From: Poseidonibacter antarcticus
GTDB taxonomy: Bacteria; Campylobacterota; Campylobacteria; Campylobacterales; Arcobacteraceae
Assembly: GCF_003667345.1 (NCBI RefSeq)
Contig: NZ_RCWF01000018.1
Coordinates: 1 to 33,386 of the forward strand
Direction of reading: 5' to 3'
Length of the DNA: 33,386 nt
Of this stretch, positions 8,441 to 16,887 are shown piece after piece (position 1 is the stretch's first letter; every line of letters starts with the position of its first letter). The position numbers were made by a program, and so were the translations under genes. Below the pieces are notes generated by a model. The model had not been told where the DNA came from and did not search any database. It saw nothing but the letters and a program-made list of their open reading frames with translations.

Positions 8441-9310
8441 TTAAATTGTATCTATTATAGTATTTAATTTATCCAAATTCTTAAATAATTCATATTTTTT
8501 TGCAATTTTTCTATTTTCTTTTTGGATATATTTCAAGTCTTCTTCTCTACTTAATAAGGCATCAACTTTATATGAAGTTGTTGAATCAGTAGGATTTTCC
8601 ATTGTAGCAAAAATATCAAGTAATTCACTTGAATAATTACTTATCGTGGTTAAAACAGCACATTTACAATACATTGCTTTTAAAATATTCGTTGCAAAAC
8701 TTTTATTATATGTTGGAAGAATAAATATATCTGCAGCTAAAAACAACTCATTTATATTTGAATAATTTTCAAGTAATAAAACTTCATTACCAAAGTTATA
8801 TTTTGATATAAGAAACTTAAGACTATTTATTTGATTTTTATCTGAAGATATAATTATCTGTTTATTCATTGAATTTAAAGATAATATAATATCAAAAAAC
8901 TCCTTAACTCCCGAAGTTTTTAAGTTTTTTGCAGTAAAAAATATGATTTTTGGTGTACTATCTATATCAAATTTTTTACAAATTTTTTCTTTGATTTCTT
9001 TTGGTTTTTTATAAATCATATTTATACTTGGATAAATAACTTCTATATTTTCTTTTGGAATATTTGTTTTATCAATAATTTCACTTCTTAATTGTTTTGA
9101 ATTTACAATAGTTTTCTTTGCATTTTTAATGTTTAAAATAGCTTCAGCATCTAAGTTTCCTGAATGAAAATATATATCTGCATACTCTTTTTTAAAAAAA
9201 GGTAATTTTTTTAAAAGTGATTGTCTTTTTAATGTAAAGACTCTTTCATCTTTTTGTAATTCTTTTATTAGGTTTGTTTTAGTTTTGAAATATATTGATG
9301 TTTTACTCAC
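8441..9310 (-). CDS. GT-B-fold glycosyltransferase-like protein (GT4-like), degenerate EX7E motif
   Basis: A 289-residue protein resembling the GT4/Glycos_transf_1 group: a donor-domain opening PKIIFFTAKNLKTSGVKEFF (about 120-139), then a C-terminal block aligned to the usual ESFG...E motif. Here that block reads KSFATNILK (203-211), so both glutamates are lysines. The protein is shorter than most GT4 enzymes (about 350), mainly in the N-terminal half. No membrane segment is visible. The start is GTG at 9310 after AAGAG; an overlapping CAT in another frame is not used. It lies just outside the glycan gene block and may act in the same envelope glycan, but the acceptor and sugar are unknown, and activity is uncertain. 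Confidence 0.7.
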   Translation of the reverse strand: MSKTSIYFKTKTNLIKELQKDERVFTLKRQSLLKKLPFFKKEYADIYFHSGNLDAEAILNIKNAKKTIVNSKQLRSEIIDKTNIPKENIEVIYPSINMIYKKPKEIKEKICKKFDIDSTPKIIFFTAKNLKTSGVKEFFDIILSLNSMNKQIIISSDKNQINSLKFLISKYNFGNEVLLLENYSNINELFLAADIFILPTYNKSFATNILKAMYCKCAVLTTISNYSSELLDIFATMENPTDSTTSYKVDALLSREEDLKYIQKENRKIAKKYELFKNLDKLNTIIDTI

Positions 9311-9410
9311 ATTTACTCTTTGTATTTATATTTAATCAAACAATATTTAATTTTCACTTATTTATCTCTTAATCAAATTAAAACTTTTTTAGTTAATAAT
9401 TTAAATCTAA

Positions 9411-9456
9411 AAGAATATTATCAGATGTTTTTTATTGTCTTTAGTGTAATATTCTT
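9411..9456. repeat. Inverted repeat in the divergent intergenic region
   Basis: AAGAATATTA (9411-9420) and TAATATTCTT (9447-9456) are perfect 10-bp arms separated by 26 nt, in the 171-nt gap between the divergent glycosyltransferase-like and ligase genes. They are very AT-rich, so chance is possible; an operator or 5' hairpin upstream of the ligase TTG is the alternative. No firm promoter could be assigned to either gene here. Confidence 0.35.
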
Positions 9457-9481
9457 CAAAACTATCATATAAAAGAGAAAC

Positions 9482-10720
9482 TTGATTACTTTCATAAAAA
9501 AAATTAGAAATCTACCTAGAATTGATTTAATAAATTATTTAATAGTATTATATGCTTTTACCCTAACTTTTCCCATTGAAATAAAAAGAATTGTTGTTAT
9601 ATTACTAATTGTGTTATGGATAACGGATAAAACTAAATATAGTTTTATCCTACCTAAAACAAATTTATTTTTATTTTTTGGAATATTTATAACTTACTCT
9701 CTATTATCTTATTTTTGGAGTGATTCAACATTACAAGAAGCCTTAAATTATATCAGAAGATATTGGTACTATTTACCAATTTTTATAATGTTTAAATATT
9801 TAAAAAAAGAGTACTTTGAATATACTCTAAGTTTTTTCATTTTTGGAATGTTAATTAGTGAAATTCTTTCTTATGGTAATTATTTTTCATTTTGGCAAAT
9901 AGGACTTGGGGAAGAAAATAATCCAACTGTTTTTATACATCACACCACTTACAGTGTTTTTCTTGCAATTGTTTCTATTTTTCTATTTATAAAAATCTTA
10001 AATGAAAGATTAAAAGTTAAACAAATAATTTATATATTATTTTTTATTACTATAACAATTAATTTATTAGTAAATAGTGGGAGAACAGGATATATTTCTT
10101 TCTTAGTAACATTTTTAATATTAAGTTTATATTTATTCAAAAAAAGGATCAAATATATTTTAATTACTATTTCATCTATAATATTTGTAATTTTTTTAGC
10201 ATATTCTTTAAGTCCAAATTTTAAACATAGAATTAACTTAATTAAAAATGATGTAAATAAAGTATTAACTGAGAATAATTACTCTACAGCAATTGGCGCA
10301 AGAATTGGATTATGGGTTATTTCAAAAAATACAATAATTGAAAATCCAATATTCGGAATAGGAATAGCAGGTAGTCAAAAAGTAAAAAATAATTATATTG
10401 ATACACAGTCAAAAAATGATTTTAGTTATATTAAAACTTTACATAGTTTTCATAATATTTATTTGGAAATATTAATTCAATATGGAATAGTTGGACTAAT
10501 ATTATTTTTTTTAATAATATATGAAATTTTTAAAATAAAAATAAAAAATACAGAAATATATTTATTAAAAAATATTACTCTATCAATTTATTTACTTGGT
10601 AGTTTTGTTGATATACTCTTTTATTTAAAAGATGCAATGCTATTTTTTACTTTTCTAATTGGTTTATTCTTAGCAAATTATAAAATAGAATATCAAAACA
10701 AATTAAGTAATATCAATTAA
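9482..10720 (+). CDS. O-antigen ligase / polymerase family membrane protein (Wzy_C-like)
   Basis: A 412-residue polytopic membrane protein with about ten hydrophobic segments. A long soluble loop before the last helices carries the family hallmark HSFHNIYLEILIQYG, starting at His321; NSGRTGYISF lies mid-protein. WaaL-type ligases join undecaprenyl-linked glycan to lipid A core in the periplasm, while Wzy polymerases share the fold, so either role is possible. Translation starts at TTG 9482: an in-frame TAA lies 12 nt upstream, only AAG, AGA and AAC intervene, and AAGAGA provides an RBS. It is the only plus-strand gene in the glycan region and its 3' end overlaps the convergent neighbour by 18 nt. 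Confidence 0.85.
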   Translation: MITFIKKIRNLPRIDLINYLIVLYAFTLTFPIEIKRIVVILLIVLWITDKTKYSFILPKTNLFLFFGIFITYSLLSYFWSDSTLQEALNYIRRYWYYLPIFIMFKYLKKEYFEYTLSFFIFGMLISEILSYGNYFSFWQIGLGEENNPTVFIHHTTYSVFLAIVSIFLFIKILNERLKVKQIIYILFFITITINLLVNSGRTGYISFLVTFLILSLYLFKKRIKYILITISSIIFVIFLAYSLSPNFKHRINLIKNDVNKVLTENNYSTAIGARIGLWVISKNTIIENPIFGIGIAGSQKVKNNYIDTQSKNDFSYIKTLHSFHNIYLEILIQYGIVGLILFFLIIYEIFKIKIKNTEIYLLKNITLSIYLLGSFVDILFYLKDAMLFFTFLIGLFLANYKIEYQNKLSNIN

Positions 10721-11689
10721 ACTAATATTTTTTTGTTTATAATTCTTATATAAATTTTTATATTCTAAAACCTGTTCTTTCTTTAATAACATTTCTGTAT
10801 CTATTTGTATAATATTTAAAAAATCAATATCATACAAATATCCTATTGTTTCTAAAGCAGTAGATCTAATAGAAATTAATCCATGAGGTTTTCTGCCATA
10901 TTGTAAAATAGCCAATTCTAATATTGTAGAAAACTTCTTAATTTTAAAATTAAATTTTTCTGATATTTTTAACAAATATTCTAAATCTTCATACCTATGA
11001 GGGATATACGTAATTTTATAATCACTATAATATTCAATAACATTTTTAATGATATTCTCAAAATATTGTTTTGAAATATAACTATCAATTAAATTTGAAC
11101 CTATAAAAAATATCTCTTTTTCTTCAGGTAAAGTATCTATAGATTCTTTAAAATTATTAAAGTTATTTTTTAAAATTACATTATTTAAGAAATAAGAATC
11201 CAAATTAAAAAATGTGAAAATTTTCAATTCAATTATAAAATCTAAGGATAGATTTATCCCTAATATTTTATTTCCTAGGGAATTCCTAAATTTATCTTTA
11301 TATTTATTATTTTTAATATTATTTGCTATTAAAAATGTTTCATTACCATCGTCAATTAATATATTATTTTTTGCATTTATTTGATTGATTGAATGTACAA
11401 TATAAGATGTAATCAAACCAAAAAAACAAAATTCAATTTTTTCATATCTCTTTAATATTTTATTTAAAATAAATGGGAAAAAAAGTTTATTAATAGTATC
11501 TAATTTGAAAAAATATATTTTAGTCCATAAATATTCTTTTAAAATCTCATTAAAAAGCTTTCTATCCACCTCATTTTTATATATACATATAACAATATTA
11601 GAACCTTTTCTATTAAATTCTTTAATTGCTTCTATGCAATTAAATAATTGGAAAGGTGTTCGTGCTAATGAAATAGAAACTTTACTCAT
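10703..11689 (-). CDS. Sialyltransferase-like GT-B protein (GT52/polysialyltransferase-type motifs)
   Basis: A 328-residue protein not identifiable with certainty. It starts with SLARTPFQLFNCIEAI, a beginning typical of GT52 and polysialyltransferase-like proteins. It keeps three landmarks in the right order: an acidic D-D-G motif (Asp113, Asp114, Gly115), a PHR with His231, and SIRSTALET with Ser276-Thr277. These correspond to the D/E-D/E-G, HP and SS/ST motifs of bacterial sialyltransferases. Those enzymes move sialic acid from CMP-Sia to a glycan, but no sialic acid synthesis gene lies in this window, so the donor may be another CMP-ulosonic acid. The ATG overlaps the preceding stop (ATGA). 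It is the last gene of the thirteen-gene run. Confidence 0.6.
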   Translation of the reverse strand: MSKVSISLARTPFQLFNCIEAIKEFNRKGSNIVICIYKNEVDRKLFNEILKEYLWTKIYFFKLDTINKLFFPFILNKILKRYEKIEFCFFGLITSYIVHSINQINAKNNILIDDGNETFLIANNIKNNKYKDKFRNSLGNKILGINLSLDFIIELKIFTFFNLDSYFLNNVILKNNFNNFKESIDTLPEEKEIFFIGSNLIDSYISKQYFENIIKNVIEYYSDYKITYIPHRYEDLEYLLKISEKFNFKIKKFSTILELAILQYGRKPHGLISIRSTALETIGYLYDIDFLNIIQIDTEMLLKKEQVLEYKNLYKNYKQKNISLIDIT

Positions 11690-12690
11690 TCGAAATTATT
11701 CCTTATAAAAGCTTTGAAATTTCCATTAATATTTATATTATTAAATTTAATTCTTTTTTCTTCTAAATCAAAATTATTTAATCTGATTATTTGTTTATTT
11801 ACTTCAAATTTCATTAATATATTTTTATAATTTTTATCTGATTTTGAATATTCATTTCCTATAGTATAAACTTTTTTTGACGAAGAAATTGCTTCACTTA
11901 TCATAGAAGAACTCTCTTCTGTTACAAATACAGATGTGCATAAACCTAAAAATGCTAATAATATCTTTTCTTCTTTTTTATTATATGCCACAAAATAAGA
12001 ATAATAATCTTTTAATTCTTTTTCTAATTTAGACTCTATATCTAAAGGTGTTCTTCTTGAAGTTGTAATAAGCCATTTAATTCTTTTTTCTTTAGAAGTT
12101 TTTTTTACAAAATTTATTAAGTTATCATAAAATTTATTATCATATTTATATCCAGCCCCATTACCACCTATTAATAATGTATAATATTTTTGATTACTAT
12201 CTAAATTAGTTAAGTCTATAAATTCTTCCGATTTTACTCTTAATTTCTCTTTCGTAACTACACTAGGTGCAACATCTAAAATAATTTGATTTTTATATCC
12301 TAAATCAATAACAGTTGTAATATATGTAAAGAGTTCTTCTTTTAGTCCTCTCAAAGCTCCATTTAGAATATTTTTACATTTATATATCTTTGAAAACCAA
12401 ACATTTAAATTTGATGTGTTTCCACCTGTTGAAATAATCAAATCTGGCTTATTTTTAGGAGTATCAAACTTTTTATAAAAAAAAGGAAGATATTTTATAC
12501 TATTTTCTGTAAAAAAATTAGGGAAAGTATTTAATAAAATTCTTAATATTTTCCTTTTTAGTTTTGATTTTATTTCAATTTCTATATATTCTATTTCTAA
12601 ATCTTCAAAAATATCTTTTAAATATAATATTAAACCTTCTGTTTGATTATAATGACCTGGTTTATCATCTTTTATTACTAATACTTTCAT
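11686..12690 (-). CDS. ELM1-family (PF06258-like) protein A
   Basis: A 334-residue cytoplasmic protein with the features of the bacterial 'mitochondrial fission ELM1' family. These are an N-terminal strand and loop VIKDDKPGHYNQTEG (5-19) with the hallmark KPGH, then LLIGGNGAGYKYD, ITTSRRTP and EESSSMISEA. The order suggests a GT-B-like fold, and bacterial members usually lie in lipid A/LPS gene sets, so a role as a glycosyltransferase is plausible but not shown. It is paralogous to the gene at 16888-17757, which shares KPGH, TTSRRT and S-M-SEA. The start overlaps the GT4 stop by one base (TAATG) and its stop overlaps the next start (ATGA). Confidence 0.8.
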   Translation of the reverse strand: MKVLVIKDDKPGHYNQTEGLILYLKDIFEDLEIEYIEIEIKSKLKRKILRILLNTFPNFFTENSIKYLPFFYKKFDTPKNKPDLIISTGGNTSNLNVWFSKIYKCKNILNGALRGLKEELFTYITTVIDLGYKNQIILDVAPSVVTKEKLRVKSEEFIDLTNLDSNQKYYTLLIGGNGAGYKYDNKFYDNLINFVKKTSKEKRIKWLITTSRRTPLDIESKLEKELKDYYSYFVAYNKKEEKILLAFLGLCTSVFVTEESSSMISEAISSSKKVYTIGNEYSKSDKNYKNILMKFEVNKQIIRLNNFDLEEKRIKFNNININGNFKAFIRNNFE

Positions 12691-13706
12691 TATTTTAAAA
12701 CTTTATTATATATATCAATTGTCTCATCTACCATATTTTCAATAGTAAATTTTTTTTCTGCATAATTAAATTTTTCTTGAAATTCTTTTAATACTTTTTC
12801 ATAATTATCTTTTACATATCCTATTTTAGTAGAAATTTCATTTGCATTTGAAAAAGGTACAATATATTTATTACCAAGAAGTTTAGGCATATCTGAAACT
12901 GGTGTTGAAATAAATGGTGTTTTACAGAACATAGTCTCAACAAAAGTATAGGGAAAACCTTCATTATCAGATGACATTACAAATAAAGAAGATGATGTAA
13001 CAATTTTTTTGACATCTGTATTTACTACATTACCTGTAAATGTTATTTTATTCTTTATATTTAATTTTTCTGCTTCTTTCTTAAGATTATTTTCTTCTTC
13101 TCCTGAACCAACTAAAATTAAATGTAAATCTAAATTTTTAATTGCCATTAAAATTAATTCAAATCTTTTCACCTTTGTTAATCGCGCAACACTACAGATT
13201 ATGAATTTGTTTTTTTCTATATTATATTTCTCGCAAAGATCTATTTTTAAATTTTCATTACTATTAAATTCAATTCCATTATAAATTACAACTTTATTCT
13301 TTGTTTTTAATTTTTTTCCAATATAATCAGAAACTGTAATTACAAAATCACTTTTTTCAAAAGATGACAAATTGTTTTTATAGTTATGTAGTGTTGAAAT
13401 AATCTTTGAGTTAATAAATGGTTTTAATTTTATTACCATTGATGTAGCTTTATTTGCTTGAGTATGAATAATATCAAAATTTTCTTTTTTTAATATTTTC
13501 AAAAGCTTAAATAGAATAAAAAAATTATTTCTACTTTTTGATAAATCAAGAGGGATAAAGTTTATATTTTCAAAGAATTTCTCAAAATCTTTATGTGCGA
13601 TAACTGTAACATTAAAACCTTTTTTTACTAATTGTTTTGATAATTCAATAGTATGTTTTTCTAATCCACCATCTTCATTTCCAGCAAGAACTTGACATAT
13701 TCTCAT
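12690..13706 (-). CDS. Glycosyltransferase family 4 protein
   Basis: A 338-residue GT-B enzyme. The acceptor domain begins MRICQVLAGNEDGGLEKHTIELS, where GGLEKH is the usual glycine-rich acceptor loop. The donor domain starts near residue 168 with FIICSVARLTKVKRFE. The EX7E motif is intact in NEGFPYTFVETMF, followed by PFISTPVSDMPKLL. It would transfer a sugar from a nucleotide donor to the growing envelope glycan on the cytoplasmic face; donor and acceptor cannot be told. Its ATG overlaps the deacetylase stop (ATGA), and its own stop overlaps the next start, so it is tightly coupled inside the operon. Confidence 0.88.
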   Translation of the reverse strand: MRICQVLAGNEDGGLEKHTIELSKQLVKKGFNVTVIAHKDFEKFFENINFIPLDLSKSRNNFFILFKLLKILKKENFDIIHTQANKATSMVIKLKPFINSKIISTLHNYKNNLSSFEKSDFVITVSDYIGKKLKTKNKVVIYNGIEFNSNENLKIDLCEKYNIEKNKFIICSVARLTKVKRFELILMAIKNLDLHLILVGSGEEENNLKKEAEKLNIKNKITFTGNVVNTDVKKIVTSSSLFVMSSDNEGFPYTFVETMFCKTPFISTPVSDMPKLLGNKYIVPFSNANEISTKIGYVKDNYEKVLKEFQEKFNYAEKKFTIENMVDETIDIYNKVLK

Positions 13707-14521
13707 TTATTTAATCCTCTCAATCCTCTTTTTAATTTAATTTTAAAAGCAAGAATATTATCTTTTCCACTAATAGTAATTCTATCAAGTTCAAATATGT
13801 TAGCTTTAGTTAAATTATTAATACCTTTTTTAGTAGTCACTGCATTTGTATAAAAGGAATCTTTGGTAATTTGAATATCTTCATTGTCATATAAACCAAA
13901 AGGATAACAAAAAGAATTACATTTTATTTTAAAATTTTCTTCTATTATTATTTTAGAATTATAAATTTCATTTTTCTTATCATTACTACTTAGTGTTGGC
14001 AAATTGTTATGTGTCATAGTATGAGAACCAATTTCAATCAATCCCGAATTTATAAGTTTAACAATTTGCTCATCTAATAACTTAGGTTCATTTTTCAATT
14101 CACCATTATTATTTTTCTTTTTTCGTTTTGATGACCATTCTCTATTATGTCTATGCACAACTAAATATATTGTAGCTTTAACATTATATTTTTCAAGAAT
14201 AGGAAAAGCATTAGTAAAATTATCTTCATACCCATCATCAAATGTAATAGCAACAGATTTATTAGGTAAAGAGCTTTTAGAGTTAATTAATTCACTCATA
14301 GTAAAAAAAGTCCAACCAGTATCTACTAAATATTTTATTTGTTTCTCAAATTCTATAGGATCAACTCTTAAACCATTAAATTTTGCACCCTTTTTATGTT
14401 TACTAATCATATGATACATAAGAATACGAGGATACTTTAAATTAACAGTTTTAGTCCACCATGCATATCTAAAAGAGTAATAAATAGCTAAAATAAATAA
14501 AAATATTAATAAATATTCCAA
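13703..14521 (-). CDS. Membrane-anchored polysaccharide deacetylase (NodB/CE4 domain)
   Basis: A 272-residue protein with one N-terminal hydrophobic segment (about 3-21), then a CE4 catalytic domain. Metal and catalytic residues are visible: AITFDDGYEDN with Asp95 and Asp96, and SHTMTHNNL with His167 and His171. CYPFG-like FCYPFGLYD follows. CE4 enzymes remove N- or O-acetyl groups from sugars, or formyl groups as in ArnD. Here the target is likely the glycan built by this locus. The start is TTG at 14521, one base after the preceding stop, and is supported by a strong GGAGGG RBS (14536-14531) 9 nt upstream. Without that start the anchor would be lost. Confidence 0.88.
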   Translation of the reverse strand: MEYLLIFLFILAIYYSFRYAWWTKTVNLKYPRILMYHMISKHKKGAKFNGLRVDPIEFEKQIKYLVDTGWTFFTMSELINSKSSLPNKSVAITFDDGYEDNFTNAFPILEKYNVKATIYLVVHRHNREWSSKRKKKNNNGELKNEPKLLDEQIVKLINSGLIEIGSHTMTHNNLPTLSSNDKKNEIYNSKIIIEENFKIKCNSFCYPFGLYDNEDIQITKDSFYTNAVTTKKGINNLTKANIFELDRITISGKDNILAFKIKLKRGLRGLNK

Positions 14522-14522
14522 A

Positions 14523-15608
14523 TTATAATACCCTCCTATAAACTTTTAAATTCAATTCTAACATATTCTCCAAAGAAAAATTATCAGATATATAAGTATA
14601 TCCATCAAAATTGAAATTTTTAGATTTTATAATATTATTTGCTAATTCTTTTTCATTTCCAACTTCAAAGAAAAAGCCGTTTTCATTTTCTTTTATAATA
14701 TCTTTTACACCACCATGATTAGTGGCAATTACAGGTGTATTCATTGCAATTGATTCAGCAACTGCACGTCCGAAACTTTCTGGTTTTTTTGAGCTACTAA
14801 CTACCACATTACTTAATGCATAAATTTCTGCTATTTTACTTTGACTTCCGGTAAAAATGATATTATCTTTTAAGTCTAATTCTATGATTAGTTTTTTTAG
14901 TGAGTTTAAATAATCTTCTTTATCACTTCTAACACCACCAACTATTAAAGCTTTTACATTTGGGATTATATTTTTAACAATTGATACTGCTTTTATAAAT
15001 GTTTCATAATCTTTTAATTGTGTAATTCTTCCTACACTTGAGATTATAAATTTATTTTCTAGATTATTTTCTTTTTTAAAATTTGATATAAAATCATTTG
15101 ATATATTTTTAGGGTTAAAAACATCCAAATCAATTCCTCTAGGAATTATAGTTATTTTATTTTCTGGTGTTTGGTAATGTTTTTGAATATACTCTTTAAT
15201 ACTTCCACTTACACAAATAACTGCATTAGCATTTTGCATTATTTTACTATAAAAACTAACAGAATTGAAACCATGAACAGTAGATACAACTTTTATATTT
15301 AGTTTTTTATTTGCAAAATAAACAAGCCAAGCTGGTACTCTACTTCTTACATGAATAATATCAGGATTAATCTGTTTCAAAATCTTTTTTAATTTGTTGA
15401 TTCTTGAAAATGATGTAAATATATTTTTACTACAAACATCAAATTTGATATGAGTTCCGCCATCAATATTTATTTGATTATCAAGTTTCCCGCCATTGCT
15501 AATAACATACGATTCAATTGCTTTTTTTACATATTCGCGATTTAGTTCAACAACACCACGTTCAACTCCACCTTCATTTAGCTCTGGAAGTAACTGTACA
15601 ATTCTCAT
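14523..15608 (-). CDS. Glycosyltransferase family 4 protein
   Basis: A 361-residue GT-B enzyme of normal GT4 length. The N-terminal acceptor loop is PELNEGGVERGVVELN, and the domain linker leads to KFIISSVGRITQLKDYETF (about 187-205). The donor block PESFGRAVAESIA has an intact EX7E, followed by PVIATNHGGVKDII. This resembles LPS core or O-unit transferases that act on a lipid-linked or lipid A acceptor, but the sugar specificity cannot be read. It starts 3 nt after the UDP-sugar dehydrogenase stop and ends one base before the TTG of the deacetylase, whose RBS lies within its last codons. Confidence 0.9.
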   Translation of the reverse strand: MRIVQLLPELNEGGVERGVVELNREYVKKAIESYVISNGGKLDNQINIDGGTHIKFDVCSKNIFTSFSRINKLKKILKQINPDIIHVRSRVPAWLVYFANKKLNIKVVSTVHGFNSVSFYSKIMQNANAVICVSGSIKEYIQKHYQTPENKITIIPRGIDLDVFNPKNISNDFISNFKKENNLENKFIISSVGRITQLKDYETFIKAVSIVKNIIPNVKALIVGGVRSDKEDYLNSLKKLIIELDLKDNIIFTGSQSKIAEIYALSNVVVSSSKKPESFGRAVAESIAMNTPVIATNHGGVKDIIKENENGFFFEVGNEKELANNIIKSKNFNFDGYTYISDNFSLENMLELNLKVYRRVL

Positions 15609-15611
15609 ATA

Positions 15612-16877
15612 TTATAGTTTCCAAGTAGGATTAGGAACTATTCCTTTTACATCTATAATAATTTTTTCATCATTAATGATATTTTCATATTCTTCTTGAC
15701 TTAATTCTTTAAATTTATTATGTCCAACAGCTACAACTATTGAATCATATTTTTTATTTGATTTAAATGGATTTTCAACAAAAGTATAATCATAATAGTC
15801 TTTATCTTTTTCATCAATCCATGGTTCATATACATCAATATTTGCACCATAGTCTTTTAGTTCTTTGATAATATCTACTACTTTTGTATTTCTAATATCA
15901 GGGCAATTTTCTTTAAAAGTTAATCCCATTACTAAAATATTTGCATCTTTTATTATTTTTCCATTTTTTATCATAAGTTTTATAGTTTTTTCTGCTATAA
16001 ATTTACCCATACCATTATTGATTTGTCTTGCACCTAAAATAAGATTTGGTTTATATCCTAATTCTTCTGATTTATAAGTAAGATAATATGGATCAACACC
16101 AATACAATGTCCACCTACTAAACCTGGTTTTAGTTTTATAAAATTCCATTTTGTTGCTGCAGCTTCTATTACATCATTTGTATTTATATTCATAACATCA
16201 AAGATTAATGCTAATTCATTTACTAATCCAATATTTACATCTCTTTGTGTATTTTCAATTACTTTTGCAGCTTCTGCTACTTTTATTGAGCTTGCTTTAT
16301 GAGTTCCTGCTGTTATTATACTTTTATATAAATCATCTACAATATCAGCAATTTTAGGTGTTGAACCTGATGTAATTTTAAGTATTTTTGTAACTGTATG
16401 TTCTTTATCACCTGGGTTTATTCTCTCAGGAGAATATCCACAGAAGAAATCTGTATTAAATTTCATTCCTGAAGTAATTTCAAGTTGAGGCACACATACT
16501 TCTTCTGTAACACCTGGATAAACTGTTGATTCATAAATTACAATATCATCTTTTTTAAGTACTTTACCAATAGTTTGAGAAGATTTAATCAAAGGTGTTA
16601 AATCAGGTCTATTTGAGTGGTCAATTGGAGTGGGAACTGTAACAATATAAATATTACAATCTTTTATATCTTCTATATTTGAAGAATAAATTAATTTATC
16701 TTTTACAGCAAGAAGTTGTTCTTTTTCTAATTCTAAAGTTCTATCGTAACCTTTAGATAATTCTTCAATTCTTGGTTGATTTATATCAAAACCTACAACA
16801 TCATATTTTGTTGCGAATGCTGCTGCTAAAGGTAAACCTACATATCCTAGACCTACTATACATATTTTATTATTCAT
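15612..16877 (-). CDS. UDP-sugar 6-dehydrogenase (TviB/WbpO-type)
   Basis: A 421-residue NAD-dependent enzyme that oxidises C6 of a UDP-hexose or UDP-N-acetylhexosamine twice to give the uronic acid. The NAD-binding loop is VGLGYVG (8-14). The N-terminus, with FDINQPRIEEL and YDRTLEL, resembles TviB/WbpO-type UDP-GlcNAc/GalNAc dehydrogenases more than Ugd. The catalytic Cys258 is in KPGLVGGHCIGVDPYYL, with GLTFKENCPDIRN in the C-terminal domain. It implies that an (N-acetyl)hexosaminuronic acid occurs in the glycan made here. It lies 10 nt after ELM1-family protein B. No partner epimerase is in the window, so the exact sugar is unresolved. Confidence 0.9.
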   Translation of the reverse strand: MNNKICIVGLGYVGLPLAAAFATKYDVVGFDINQPRIEELSKGYDRTLELEKEQLLAVKDKLIYSSNIEDIKDCNIYIVTVPTPIDHSNRPDLTPLIKSSQTIGKVLKKDDIVIYESTVYPGVTEEVCVPQLEITSGMKFNTDFFCGYSPERINPGDKEHTVTKILKITSGSTPKIADIVDDLYKSIITAGTHKASSIKVAEAAKVIENTQRDVNIGLVNELALIFDVMNINTNDVIEAAATKWNFIKLKPGLVGGHCIGVDPYYLTYKSEELGYKPNLILGARQINNGMGKFIAEKTIKLMIKNGKIIKDANILVMGLTFKENCPDIRNTKVVDIIKELKDYGANIDVYEPWIDEKDKDYYDYTFVENPFKSNKKYDSIVVAVGHNKFKELSQEEYENIINDEKIIIDVKGIVPNPTWKL

Positions 16878-16887
16878 TTAAAACCTT

